46,678 nucleotides of DNA from an uncultured Desulfobacterales bacterium (GTDB lineage Bacteria > Desulfobacterota > Desulfobacteria > Desulfobacterales > SpSt-501): contig CALIUY010000044.1 of the NCBI GenBank assembly GCA_938048455.1, positions 1-46,678 of the forward strand, written 5' to 3'. The position numbers and the translations under genes are program-made. The number at the start of each line of letters is the position of its first letter. Within the stretch, counting starts at the first letter, position 1. Of the stretch, positions 25,152-33,651 are shown piece after piece. The notes beneath the pieces were generated by a model, which was not told where the DNA came from, made no database searches, and saw only the letters and a program-made list of their open reading frames with translations.

Positions 25152-27434
25152 TCACTCCACGCGCTCGCGGAAACCGCAATCCGGGTTCGGGCAGCGGTGC
25201 TCGGTTCCCAGCCGCTTGGTGACCCGCTCCACGAGGTACTTCGACCCGCAGGCGGGGCAAGCGCGGGCGACCGGCTTGTCCCAGGAGGCGTACTTGCAAT
25301 CGGGGTAACGGTTGCAGGCGTAGAAGATCTTGCCGCGCTTGGAGGTCTTCTCGACGATCTCTCCGGTGCAACCCTCTTGCGGGCAGGGGACCCCGATCGC
25401 TTTCGCCGAGCCGTTCGCCAGCGACTCGGTGTGGCGGCACTGGGGATAGGCGCTGCAGGCGAGGAAATCGCCGAAGGGACCCCGTTTGGCGACCATCGGC
25501 TGGCCGCATTTGGGGCAGGCCTTGCCCGTCGCCTCGGGCGTCGGCGGTTGCACCGGCTGGATGTTTCCCTTTTCGTCGCGGCCGTAGTCGGTGGAGTAGG
25601 TGCAGTCGGGATAAGCGCTGCAGGCGAGGAAATGGCCGTTTTTGCCGATCTTGATGTGAAGCGGTTTCCCGCACTGCGGACAGCTCAGGCCGGCGGGGAC
25701 GCCCACTCCCTTGAGGCTGACCATGTTCCGGGCGGCGGACTCGAGATCGCGACGAAAGGGCTGGTAGAACTGGTTCAGGACCTCCAGCGCGTTCACCTCG
25801 CTCGACTCGATGCGATCCAGGCTCTCCTCCAAGCGGGCGGTGAATTCGACATCCAGGATGTCGGGAAAGTTCGCCACCAAGAGATCGTTCACCAGGAAGC
25901 CCAGCTCGCTCGGGCGGAAGTAGCCCCGATGCATCTCGACGTAGCCCTTGTCGCGGATCGTCGAGAGGATGGCGGCATAGGTGCTCGGCCGGCCGATCCC
26001 GTTTTCTTCGAGTTCTTTGACGAGCGAGGCCTCGGAGAAGCGCGGCGGGGGTTGGGTGAAATGCTGCTTCGGCTCGAGGCTCCGGAGCGCGAGGGTTTCG
26101 CCCTCGGAGAGATCGGGCGGGAGGATTTTGTCTTTCGCGCCGTTTCCTTCTCCGCCTTCCTCGTCTTCCGTCGTACGATACAAGGCCATAAATCCAGGGA
26201 AACGCACCGTGGAGCCGGTGGCCGTGAAGCCGTAGGGGCCCGCTTGAATGGAAACCGTCACCTGGTCGATCACCGCCTCCTGCATCTGGCTGGCGATGAA
26301 ACGCTGCCAGATGAGCTGGTAAAGGGCGAACTGGTCGGCGGTGAGAAACGGGGCGACGACATCGGGCGTGTGGGCGACCGAGGTCGGCCGGATCGCCTCG
26401 TGGGCGTCCTGGGCCTGCTTGCTGTTGCGGTAGTGGCGCGGTTTCTCCAGCGAGTAATCGGGGCCGAACCGCTCGCGGATGAGTTGCTGCGCCTCGGCCG
26501 CGGCCGATTCGGCGATGCGGGTCGAATCGGTGCGCATGTAGGTGATCAAGCCGACCGGCTCTCCCGGGCCGAGCTCGATTCCCTCGTAGAGCTGCTGGGC
26601 GAGCATCATCGTTTTCTTGGCCGTGAACCGCAGTCTCCGGATGGCGTCTTGCTGCAGCTTGCTCGTGGTAAAGGGCGGGGGAGGCGTTTTGCGGACGGTC
26701 CGGCGCTGCACCTTCTCCACCCGAAAGGAGAGCTGGCCGAGTTCCTCGACCACGGCACGGGCCGCGGCTTCGTCGGAGAGCTCGATCTTTTCGTCGTTCT
26801 TGCGGACGAGCTTGGCGGGAAAGACCGGCGGTTTTGCGCCTTCCAAGTGGGCCGTGATCGACCAGTATTCCTGAGGCACGAAAGACTGGATCGCACGTTC
26901 GCGCTCGCAGATGATCCGCAGGGCCACACTCTGGACCCGGCCCGCGCTCAACCCTCCCTTGACCTTGCGCCAGAGAAGCGGGGAGATCTCGTAGCCGACG
27001 AGGCGGTCGAGGATGCGCCTTGCCTGCTGGGCCTCGTAGCGGCTGCGGTCGAGCTCGCGCGGCTCGCGCATGGCCCGCAGGATCCCTTCCCGGGTGAGCT
27101 CGTGAAACAGGACGCGGTGGAAACGACGGCCCTTTTTCTGCAGCACCTCGGCCGTGTGCCAGGCGATGGCCTCGCCCTCGCGGTCGGGGTCGGGGGCGAG
27201 GAAGACGTCGGTGGCATCGGCGGCGGCCTTTTTCAAAGCCTGAATCACCTTCTGCTTGCCGGGGATCCAGGTGTAGCGCGGCGCAAATCCGGCTTCGATA
27301 TCGATCCCCATTTCGCGCTCGGGCAGATCCTTGATATGGCCGACCGTGGCGGCGACCTGGTAGTCGTTTCCCAGGACTTTCTGGATGGTCCGCACCTTGG
27401 CCGGGGATTCCACGACCACGAGAGGTTTTCCCAT
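25152..27434 (-). CDS. topA: DNA topoisomerase I
   Basis: 760 residues from the ATG at 27434; a GTG at 27455 overlapping the dprA stop (GTGA) would add seven residues. Relaxes negative supercoils through a 5'-phosphotyrosine. The Toprim domain has Glu9 in VVESPAK and the acidic triad DPDRE (82-86). The active-site Tyr299 is in GLITYMRTDST, and ENGIGRPSTYA is conserved. Four C-terminal zinc-ribbon modules (CPQC, CPKC, CPQEGC, CPAC with paired downstream Cys) begin at about residue 585, a common number for type IA enzymes of this group. Very likely cotranscribed with dprA. Confidence 0.96.
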   Translation of the reverse strand: MGKPLVVVESPAKVRTIQKVLGNDYQVAATVGHIKDLPEREMGIDIEAGFAPRYTWIPGKQKVIQALKKAAADATDVFLAPDPDREGEAIAWHTAEVLQKKGRRFHRVLFHELTREGILRAMREPRELDRSRYEAQQARRILDRLVGYEISPLLWRKVKGGLSAGRVQSVALRIICERERAIQSFVPQEYWSITAHLEGAKPPVFPAKLVRKNDEKIELSDEAAARAVVEELGQLSFRVEKVQRRTVRKTPPPPFTTSKLQQDAIRRLRFTAKKTMMLAQQLYEGIELGPGEPVGLITYMRTDSTRIAESAAAEAQQLIRERFGPDYSLEKPRHYRNSKQAQDAHEAIRPTSVAHTPDVVAPFLTADQFALYQLIWQRFIASQMQEAVIDQVTVSIQAGPYGFTATGSTVRFPGFMALYRTTEDEEGGEGNGAKDKILPPDLSEGETLALRSLEPKQHFTQPPPRFSEASLVKELEENGIGRPSTYAAILSTIRDKGYVEMHRGYFRPSELGFLVNDLLVANFPDILDVEFTARLEESLDRIESSEVNALEVLNQFYQPFRRDLESAARNMVSLKGVGVPAGLSCPQCGKPLHIKIGKNGHFLACSAYPDCTYSTDYGRDEKGNIQPVQPPTPEATGKACPKCGQPMVAKRGPFGDFLACSAYPQCRHTESLANGSAKAIGVPCPQEGCTGEIVEKTSKRGKIFYACNRYPDCKYASWDKPVARACPACGSKYLVERVTKRLGTEHRCPNPDCGFRERVE

Positions 27435-27451
27435 GAGAGACTTTTTCCCTG

Positions 27452-28597
27452 TCACGTCCGGCCGCCCGGCGGGCGGAAAGCCGCGGTGTAGTACTTTCCC
27501 GGCTGGCTCGACGCGAGGCCCTTGAGCTCAAGCTGCAACAGCAGGGCGGAGAGCGTACCGGCATCTTTGCCCAACGATCGGCCCAGCTCGTCGATATGCA
27601 AGGGGTAAGGACCCAAGGCCTGCAGAACCTCGTTCTCCTCCGGGGTCAGGGGCTCCGCCGCCGCGGGAGGCCGCGTGCCGGAGGCCGGTAGGCCGGCCCC
27701 CTCCTTCGGGCTCGGAAAGCCCAACTCGACCAGGATGTCCCCGATGTTTTCGACCAGTTTGGCCCCTTGCTTGATCAGGCCGTGAGTTCCGGCGCTCCGG
27801 GGGGACTGCACGCTGCCGGGGACGGCGAAAACCTCGCGGCCCTGGTCAGCGGCAATCCGCGCGGTGATCAGGGCTCCGCTGCGCGCTCCGGCCTCGACCA
27901 CGACACAGCCGAGGCTGAGCCCGCTGATGACCCGGTTGCGGACCGGGAAGCGCCAGGCCTCGGGTGCGGCTTCCGGTTCGAACTCCGAGAAGAGTGCTCC
28001 TCCCTCCTGGATTCGTCGCGCCAGAGATCCGTGTTCCGCCGGATAGATCCGTTCCAGTCCGCTTCCCAGGACGGCCACCGTTTTCCCTCCAGCGGCGAGG
28101 GCCCCTTGGTGGGCCGCGGCGTCGATCCCGAACGCCAGCCCGCTGACGACCGTGAAGCCGTGGCGGGCGAGATCTCCGGCCAGCCGGTGAGCCATGTCCC
28201 GCCCGTAGCGCGTCGGCTGCCGCGAGCCGACGACGGCCAAGGGCAAAGAGCCCAGGGCCGAGGGATTCCCCCGGACAAAGAGAACCGGCGGCGGATCCGG
28301 GATTTCCCGCAGCAGCGGAGGGTAATCGCGGTCAACGAGCGTCATGATGCGAATCCCCTTCATCTGCCAGGCAAGGATCGCCTGCCGCAACTCCGGATCC
28401 GGCATGCGTCGACGCCGCAGCGCATCCATCGCGCGGCCGTTCATCCCCTCGACCTCTTTCCAGGCTTCCGGGTCGGCTTGCAAGACGGCCGCCGCCGTGC
28501 CGAAGCGGTCGATCAAACGTTTGTAAAGCAGGTTCCCCACCCCCGGAAGCCGCTGGAGGTGCAGCCAGGGGAGAATCTCCTCGGCGGTCGCCGTCAT
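27452..28597 (-). CDS. dprA: DNA-processing protein DprA
   Basis: 381 residues. Loads RecA on single-stranded DNA during natural transformation or recombination. An N-terminal helix-hairpin-helix/SAM-like part (LPGVGNLLYKRLIDRFG) is followed by the extended Rossmann fold with VVGSRQPTRYG, VSGLAFGIDAAAHQGAL, VLGSGLERIYP, FPVRNRVISGLS and EAGARSGALITAR. A C-terminal winged-helix domain (about 315-375) ends with GLASSQPGKYYTA. The full domain set matches complete DprA proteins. topA follows, overlapping by 4 nt if its GTG start is used; secF lies 95 nt upstream on the same strand. Confidence 0.95.
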   Translation of the reverse strand: MTATAEEILPWLHLQRLPGVGNLLYKRLIDRFGTAAAVLQADPEAWKEVEGMNGRAMDALRRRRMPDPELRQAILAWQMKGIRIMTLVDRDYPPLLREIPDPPPVLFVRGNPSALGSLPLAVVGSRQPTRYGRDMAHRLAGDLARHGFTVVSGLAFGIDAAAHQGALAAGGKTVAVLGSGLERIYPAEHGSLARRIQEGGALFSEFEPEAAPEAWRFPVRNRVISGLSLGCVVVEAGARSGALITARIAADQGREVFAVPGSVQSPRSAGTHGLIKQGAKLVENIGDILVELGFPSPKEGAGLPASGTRPPAAAEPLTPEENEVLQALGPYPLHIDELGRSLGKDAGTLSALLLQLELKGLASSQPGKYYTAAFRPPGGRT

Positions 28598-28692
28598 GAC
28601 GCGGGATTCCTTGGGCGCCTCAACGCCACGCCCCCTGCCGGAGCAAGGGGCGCGAGGAAACAGCCGCTTGAGCGTTCCTTAGGGGTCCGTGA

Positions 28693-29727
28693 TCACTTCC
28701 GCGAGCGTTCCTGCCAGGCGAGGAGGATCGAGCCGGCGACATAGATCGAGGAATAGGTCCCGACGATGATGCCGACAAGCAAAGCAAAGGCGAAGTCGTG
28801 GATGATGTCCCCGCCGAGGAAGAACAGCGCCAAAACGACCAGCAGGGTCGTTCCCGCGGTGAGGATCGTCCGGCTTAGGGTTTCGTTCACGCTGCGGTTG
28901 ATGATCTCGGCCAACGGGGAGCGCGAGAGTTTTTTCAGGTTTTCCCGGATTCGGTCGAAGACGACGATCGTGTCGTTCAGGGAGTAGCCGATGATCGTGA
29001 GCAGTGCGGCGACGACGGGCAGCGTGAATTCCTTTTCCAGGACGGTAAACAGCCCGATCGTGATCGAGACGTCGTGGATCAGCGCGAGAATCGCCCCCAG
29101 GGCGTACTTCAGTCCCAGGACCCAGAACAGGATAAGCGTCCCCAGGAGCGCCACCCAGATCAGGACGATCAGGCTGAAGCCGAGAGTGTAGACGGCATAG
29201 ACCCCGCCTCCCAGCCCCGCGGCGACAAGCGCGCTCTGCCACCATTTGAACTCGAACCGCCCCGAGATGTAGATGGCGATGAAGATCAGGGCGAAAAACA
29301 TCGCCAGCAGCGCCTTCTCGCGCAAATCCGTGCCCACCTGCGGGCCGACCGTCTCCACGCGGCGGATTTCCACCTCCTGGCCGGTCGCGGCGGCCAGCCG
29401 CGACCGAAGATCGGCCTCGAGGGAGCCGGCCTGGCCCGGGGAGATCTCGGTGCGGATCAGGAACTCGTGGTCCTTTTTCTCGCCGACGTTTTGAACGGTG
29501 GCGCCGTCGATTCCCAGCGCGCGCAATCCCTCCTTGACGGCCGCGACCGTGACCGCCCCGGAAAAGCGCAGCTGGATCAACGAGCCGCCGGCAAAGTCGA
29601 CCCCGTATTTCGGACCTTTCAGGAAAAAGGCGAGGAGGCTGAAGAGGACGAGCGCGGCCGACACATAGAAGGCGAACCGGCGTTTGCCGATGAAATCGAT
29701 GTTGATTCCGGGTTTGATGAATTCCAT
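28693..29727 (-). CDS. secF: Protein translocase subunit SecF
   Basis: 344 residues. One N-terminal transmembrane helix near 20-35 (RFAFYVSAALVLFSLLAFF), then the conserved YGVDFAGGSLIQLRF of the first periplasmic domain, and five clustered C-terminal helices from about 150. SecD/SecF signature motifs: GYSLNDTIVVFDRIREN and RSVNETLSRTILTAGTT. With SecD it uses the proton-motive force to complete export through SecYEG. It starts 44 nt after secD, forming yajC-secD-secF. Confidence 0.96.
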   Translation of the reverse strand: MEFIKPGINIDFIGKRRFAFYVSAALVLFSLLAFFLKGPKYGVDFAGGSLIQLRFSGAVTVAAVKEGLRALGIDGATVQNVGEKKDHEFLIRTEISPGQAGSLEADLRSRLAAATGQEVEIRRVETVGPQVGTDLREKALLAMFFALIFIAIYISGRFEFKWWQSALVAAGLGGGVYAVYTLGFSLIVLIWVALLGTLILFWVLGLKYALGAILALIHDVSITIGLFTVLEKEFTLPVVAALLTIIGYSLNDTIVVFDRIRENLKKLSRSPLAEIINRSVNETLSRTILTAGTTLLVVLALFFLGGDIIHDFAFALLVGIIVGTYSSIYVAGSILLAWQERSRK

Positions 29728-29771
29728 GACCGAGCGTCCTTCCGGGTTGCTCCCTCGGGGTCGCAGGCTTT

Positions 29772-31364
29772 TTAAATGCTGAGGCGCTTGATCCTGCGGA
29801 CATCCAGAAAATAATTGAACACGACGCGCGAGACGACGATGGCCGTGAACATGCTGGCGACGACCCCGATGCTCAGCGTGACGGCGAACCCTTTGATCGG
29901 GCCGGTGCCGAACTGGAACAGGACAAGCGCGGTGATCAGCGTGGTGATGTTCGCATCCAGGATGGTCGTGGTCGCGCGCTCGAATCCGGCATCGACCGCC
30001 CCGCGCGGCGTCTTGCCGTTTCTCAATTCCTCCCGGATTCGTTCATAGATCAGGACGTTGTTGTCCACGGCCATGCCGATCGTGAGGATGATGCCGGCCA
30101 GCCCGGGAAGGGTGAGGGTCGCCCCGAAGGCCGCAAGCCCGGCGCAGATGATCAAGAGGTCGAGGAAAATTTCGATGTTGGCGAGCATCCCGGCCCATTT
30201 GTAATACAGGATCATGAAGGCGATGACGAGAAAGCCGCCGACCAGGATGGAAACGATTCCGGCACGGATCGAATCGGCGCCGAGCGAAGGGCCGACGGTG
30301 CGCTCCTCGAGCACCGTCACGGGGGCGGGCAAAGCGCCCGCCCGCAGCACGATCGCCAGATCGCGGGCCTCGTCCAGGGTGAAGCGACCGGTGATGCGCG
30401 CCTTGCCGCCGGAGATCTTCTCCTGAATCACGGGGGCGGAGTAAACCTTGTTGTCGAGCACGATAGCGAGCCGCTTGCCGGTGTTTTCTCCGGTGACGCG
30501 CTCGAAGATGCGGGCCCCCTTGCGGTCGAACTCGATCGCCACGTAGGGCTCCCCGTACTGCGAGTCGAGCTGCACCCGCGCATCGGTCAGCGAGGCTCCG
30601 GTCAGAAGCGCCGTCTTTTTCAGCAGAAACGGTGTGCGCGTGGTACGGCGCGTGGCGGGGTCCTCCTCCACCTTATAAAGGATTTCGCTCCCCGGGGGGA
30701 GGGTGCCCTGCAGGGCGGCCTGGACGTCGTGCGCCTCGTCCACGAGTTTAAACTCGAGCAGGGCGGTGCGGCCGATCAGTTCCTTCGCCCGCTGGGTGTC
30801 CTGGATTCCGGGGAGCTGGACGAGGATGCGCCGGTCGCCCTGGCGGCGGATGTCGGGCTCGGCCACGCCGAACTGGTCCACCCGGTTGCGGATGGTCTCG
30901 AGCGCTTGATCGACGGCCATCTTGCGGATCTGCTCCGCCTCGGCGTCGGGCAGATCGAGGGTGATGTGGTAGCGATCCGGCTCATCGGCGATGCGACCGA
31001 TTCGGAGATCGCGGAACTCCTTGTCCAGCATTTCCTTCAATCGGCCGACGTTTTCGGCCCCCTGGGCCTGCAATTCGATTTTGAAGGGGGAGGGCCTCTC
31101 GATTTTCAGGTTGACGATCTGCTTCTTGCGGGCGGCCTCGCGCAACTCCTGCTGGGTCCGTTCGATGGCGTTTTCCACCACCTTGGTCGTGTCGACTTCG
31201 AGCACGAGATGCATCCCGCCTTGCAGGTCGAGTCCGAGGCTGACTCGTTTGCGGTCGAACCACTCCCAGGGCAGGCGCCCCGGGAAAAAGGTCGGCAGGC
31301 AAAAGAAAACCGCCGCCGCAAGCACGGCGGCGACGATCGCCGTTCGCAGAGAGAGTCGTTTCAA
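29772..31364 (-). CDS. secD: Protein translocase subunit SecD
   Basis: 530 residues starting at a TTG (31362-31364) with AAGGGAT about 7 nt upstream. Helix 1 (about 7-25) is followed by the large periplasmic P1 domain beginning GLDLQGGMHLVLEVD. LVQLPGIQDTQRAKELIGRT and the second periplasmic segment ending ITGRFTLDEARDLAIVLRAG follow, then five C-terminal helices with GMAVDNNVLIYERIREE. It pairs with SecF. The non-ATG start is shared with yajC upstream. Confidence 0.96.
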   Translation of the reverse strand: MKRLSLRTAIVAAVLAAAVFFCLPTFFPGRLPWEWFDRKRVSLGLDLQGGMHLVLEVDTTKVVENAIERTQQELREAARKKQIVNLKIERPSPFKIELQAQGAENVGRLKEMLDKEFRDLRIGRIADEPDRYHITLDLPDAEAEQIRKMAVDQALETIRNRVDQFGVAEPDIRRQGDRRILVQLPGIQDTQRAKELIGRTALLEFKLVDEAHDVQAALQGTLPPGSEILYKVEEDPATRRTTRTPFLLKKTALLTGASLTDARVQLDSQYGEPYVAIEFDRKGARIFERVTGENTGKRLAIVLDNKVYSAPVIQEKISGGKARITGRFTLDEARDLAIVLRAGALPAPVTVLEERTVGPSLGADSIRAGIVSILVGGFLVIAFMILYYKWAGMLANIEIFLDLLIICAGLAAFGATLTLPGLAGIILTIGMAVDNNVLIYERIREELRNGKTPRGAVDAGFERATTTILDANITTLITALVLFQFGTGPIKGFAVTLSIGVVASMFTAIVVSRVVFNYFLDVRRIKRLSI

Positions 31365-31478
31365 GAGGATATCCCTTCCCGCCGCGGGTTGTCGCTCGTC
31401 TTTTGCGCCGTCCTCCCGCAGGACGCAAAACCTCTCTTCCGGTCGGACTGCGGAAAGGCGGCGACGGGAGCCCGCGGA

Positions 31479-31823
31479 TTATCCTTCCTTGGTTTCCGGT
31501 GCGCCGAGGGGGGCGGACTGGAGGATGCCGGCCACGTTGCCGCGGTTGATCTTGACGCGCACCTTGTCGGCGATCTCGACCGTGAGGGTCGTCTCGTCCA
31601 GACCCGTGATGCGCCCGTGCAGACCCCCGGTGGTGACGATCCGATCGCCCTTCTTCAGGTTGGCGATCATGTTGCGATGTTCGCGATTTCGTTTCTGCTG
31701 CGGCCGAATGAGCAGAAAATAGAAGATCACGAACATCAGGATGAGCGGAATGAAACTGGCAAAACCGGAGGCTCCGGCGTCCGGCGCCCCTCCCTGTCCC
31801 ATCGCGTATGCGGTATCGATCAA
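31479..31823 (-). CDS. yajC: Sec translocase accessory subunit YajC
   Basis: 114 residues. I chose the TTG at 31823 because AAGGAGG sits exactly 5 nt upstream; an ATG seven codons later lacks such a site. A short Gly/Ala-rich N-terminus leads into one helix (about 22-42) ending with the conserved FYFLLIRPQQKRNREH, and a soluble beta domain (LKKGDRIVTTGGLHGRI) follows. YajC associates with SecDF. It is first in the yajC-secD-secF unit. Confidence 0.95.
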   Translation of the reverse strand: MIDTAYAMGQGGAPDAGASGFASFIPLILMFVIFYFLLIRPQQKRNREHRNMIANLKKGDRIVTTGGLHGRITGLDETTLTVEIADKVRVKINRGNVAGILQSAPLGAPETKEG

Positions 31824-31892
31824 CGGTTCCTCCTTGTACGCCGGTGTTTTGTTGCGGAAACTTCTCGGATTGCGCCCCTTGCGGCGTGCCCC

Positions 31893-31921
31893 CTGATAGC
31901 GGAATCCGTGAAGGGTGTCAA
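31893..31921 (-). promoter_or_regulatory. Promoter of yajC-secD-secF
   Basis: Minus strand TTGACA (31916-31921), 17-nt spacer, TATCAG (31893-31898, 4 of 6 matches). Predicted start near 31886 gives a leader of about 63 nt before the yajC TTG. It lies in the gap after the RNase gene stop at 31999. Confidence 0.7.
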
Positions 31922-31998
31922 CCGCGGCGGACGGCCAAGGACGCCGGGAAAACGGCCTTTGCGGTCGGTCGGGGACGTTTTGCGGCTTGCCGGGCCTT

Positions 31999-33462
31999 TC
32001 ACGCGGCGGTTTCGATGCGGCTTTCCGCAGGCAGCAGCCCCGGATCGCCGTGAATTTCGATCGTGATCCGGTGGCGGCTCTCCAGCTCGACGATCGAGCG
32101 GCGCTTGCGGTTGAGGAGATAGTCGGCCACCTCCGGAGGCACGATCCCGATCAGCCGGGAGACCCCTTCTTTCGCTCCCTCGATGCTGAGCCGGCGCAGA
32201 AAACCGATGCCGAGCGTCTCGGTGGTGGGAACCCGCCCTTTGCCCTCGCAATGGCGGCAAACGGCGTGACTGGCGAATTCGACCGTGGGGTGGATGCGCT
32301 GGCGGGACATTTCCAGCAGCCCGAACTGCGAAATCCGGCCCACCCGCGTGCGCGCCTTATCGAGCTTGACCTCGGTCTTCAGCTTGCGCTCGACCTCGGT
32401 GCGGTGGCGCGCCTCGCGCATGTCGATGAAATCGATGACGATCAGGCCGCCGAGATCCCGCAGGCGGAGCTGTCGGGCGATCTCCTCGGCGGCCTCGAGA
32501 TTGGTCTGAAAGGCGGTCTGTTCCACGTTTTTTTCGTGGGTGGATTTTCCGGAGTTGACATCGATCGCCACCAGCGCCTCGGTCGGGGAGATGACGACCG
32601 AGCCGCCCGATTTGAGCTCGACGCGGTTGCGGAAGATCGAGGCGATCTGCTCCTCGAGGTGGAAGGCCTCAAAAAGCGGCGTGGGTTCCTGGTAGAGGCG
32701 GACGTTCTGGAGCTGCTTGCTCGCGAAGACCTCGACCCACTGGCAGGCTTCCTCGTAGATCGCGGGGTCGTCGATCAGGATTTCGGAGACCTCGGGGGAG
32801 AAGGAATCGCGGATCGAGCGCAGGAAAAGGGCCTGTTCCTTATAGAGCAGAGCGGTGGGTTCCGGCTGGGCCACCTTGGCCTTGATGCTCTTCCAGAGCC
32901 GAAGCAGGTCTTTCAGATCCTTGGCGAGCATCGTCTTGCTGCCACCGGTCCCGGCGGTGCGCACGATCAGGCCGAAGTTCTCCGGAACCTCGAGCTCGTG
33001 GGCGATCTGCTTCAACCGCGCGCGCTCGGCCTCGTCCTCGATTTTGCGGGAAACGCCGCGCACGCCGTGCCCGGGCATGAGGACCACATAGCGGCCGGGC
33101 AGCGAGATGAACGTCGTCAGCATCGCCCCTTTGGAGCCTGCGGGGTCCTTGGTCACCTGCACCATGACGCCCTGGCCGCGCTTGACGAGTTTCTGCAGCG
33201 GCAGGTTCCCGGGGTCCTCCTCCTGGAAATAGTCCGGATGGATGTCCTGTTTCTGAAGGAACCCGTTTCGCTCCGCGCCATAGTCGACGAAGGCCGCTTG
33301 GAGGCTGGGCTCGACCCGGGTGACGACTCCCTTGTAGATGTTCCCCTGGGTGATCTCTTTGCCCGTGCGCTCGATACGGAAGGACTCCAGCCGCCCGTCC
33401 TTCATCGTCGCCACGCGGATCTCTTCGGGGTCGCTTGCGTTGATCAGAATCTGGGTCGTCAT
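31999..33462 (-). CDS. rng: Ribonuclease E/G family protein (RNase G like)
   Basis: 487 residues. An S1 RNA-binding domain (about 35-125: GNIYKGVVTRVEPSLQAAFVD) precedes the RNase H-like and 5'-sensor regions. Catalytic Asp residues are in ALVAIDVNSGK and LIVIDFIDM. The Zn-link Cys pair is in CRHCEGKG, which dimerises the enzyme. There is no long C-terminal degradosome scaffold, so the length is that of RNase G rather than E. It would make endonucleolytic cuts in AU-rich single-stranded RNA (rRNA, mRNA). Divergent from leuS with 189 nt between starts. Confidence 0.93.
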   Translation of the reverse strand: MTTQILINASDPEEIRVATMKDGRLESFRIERTGKEITQGNIYKGVVTRVEPSLQAAFVDYGAERNGFLQKQDIHPDYFQEEDPGNLPLQKLVKRGQGVMVQVTKDPAGSKGAMLTTFISLPGRYVVLMPGHGVRGVSRKIEDEAERARLKQIAHELEVPENFGLIVRTAGTGGSKTMLAKDLKDLLRLWKSIKAKVAQPEPTALLYKEQALFLRSIRDSFSPEVSEILIDDPAIYEEACQWVEVFASKQLQNVRLYQEPTPLFEAFHLEEQIASIFRNRVELKSGGSVVISPTEALVAIDVNSGKSTHEKNVEQTAFQTNLEAAEEIARQLRLRDLGGLIVIDFIDMREARHRTEVERKLKTEVKLDKARTRVGRISQFGLLEMSRQRIHPTVEFASHAVCRHCEGKGRVPTTETLGIGFLRRLSIEGAKEGVSRLIGIVPPEVADYLLNRKRRSIVELESRHRITIEIHGDPGLLPAESRIETAA

Positions 33463-33651
33463 CCGATGTGCCTGCCGGCCTGGAAAAAAATGCTGACCTG
33501 AAACCCGCTCTCTTTAGGTGAGGACCGCTCGGAAGTCAAATGCTTTCTCTGCGGCTTGCACTGCCTGCCGTCCTGTGGCATGGGATAAAATTCTTATCCG
33601 GGATGCTTCGGCGCGATGTCTGCCGCTCCCGGCCGGAAAGGAGTTTCGCCG

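Noticed and set aside
25107-27491. 794-aa plus-strand frame and an 812-aa second minus-strand frame
   Set aside because: Both overlap topA completely; only the topA frame has Toprim, active-site Tyr and zinc-ribbon motifs.
33556-33591. TTGCAC and TAAAAT as a leuS promoter
   Set aside because: The spacer is 24 nt, far beyond the sigma-70 range; no better pair was found in the leuS-rng gap.
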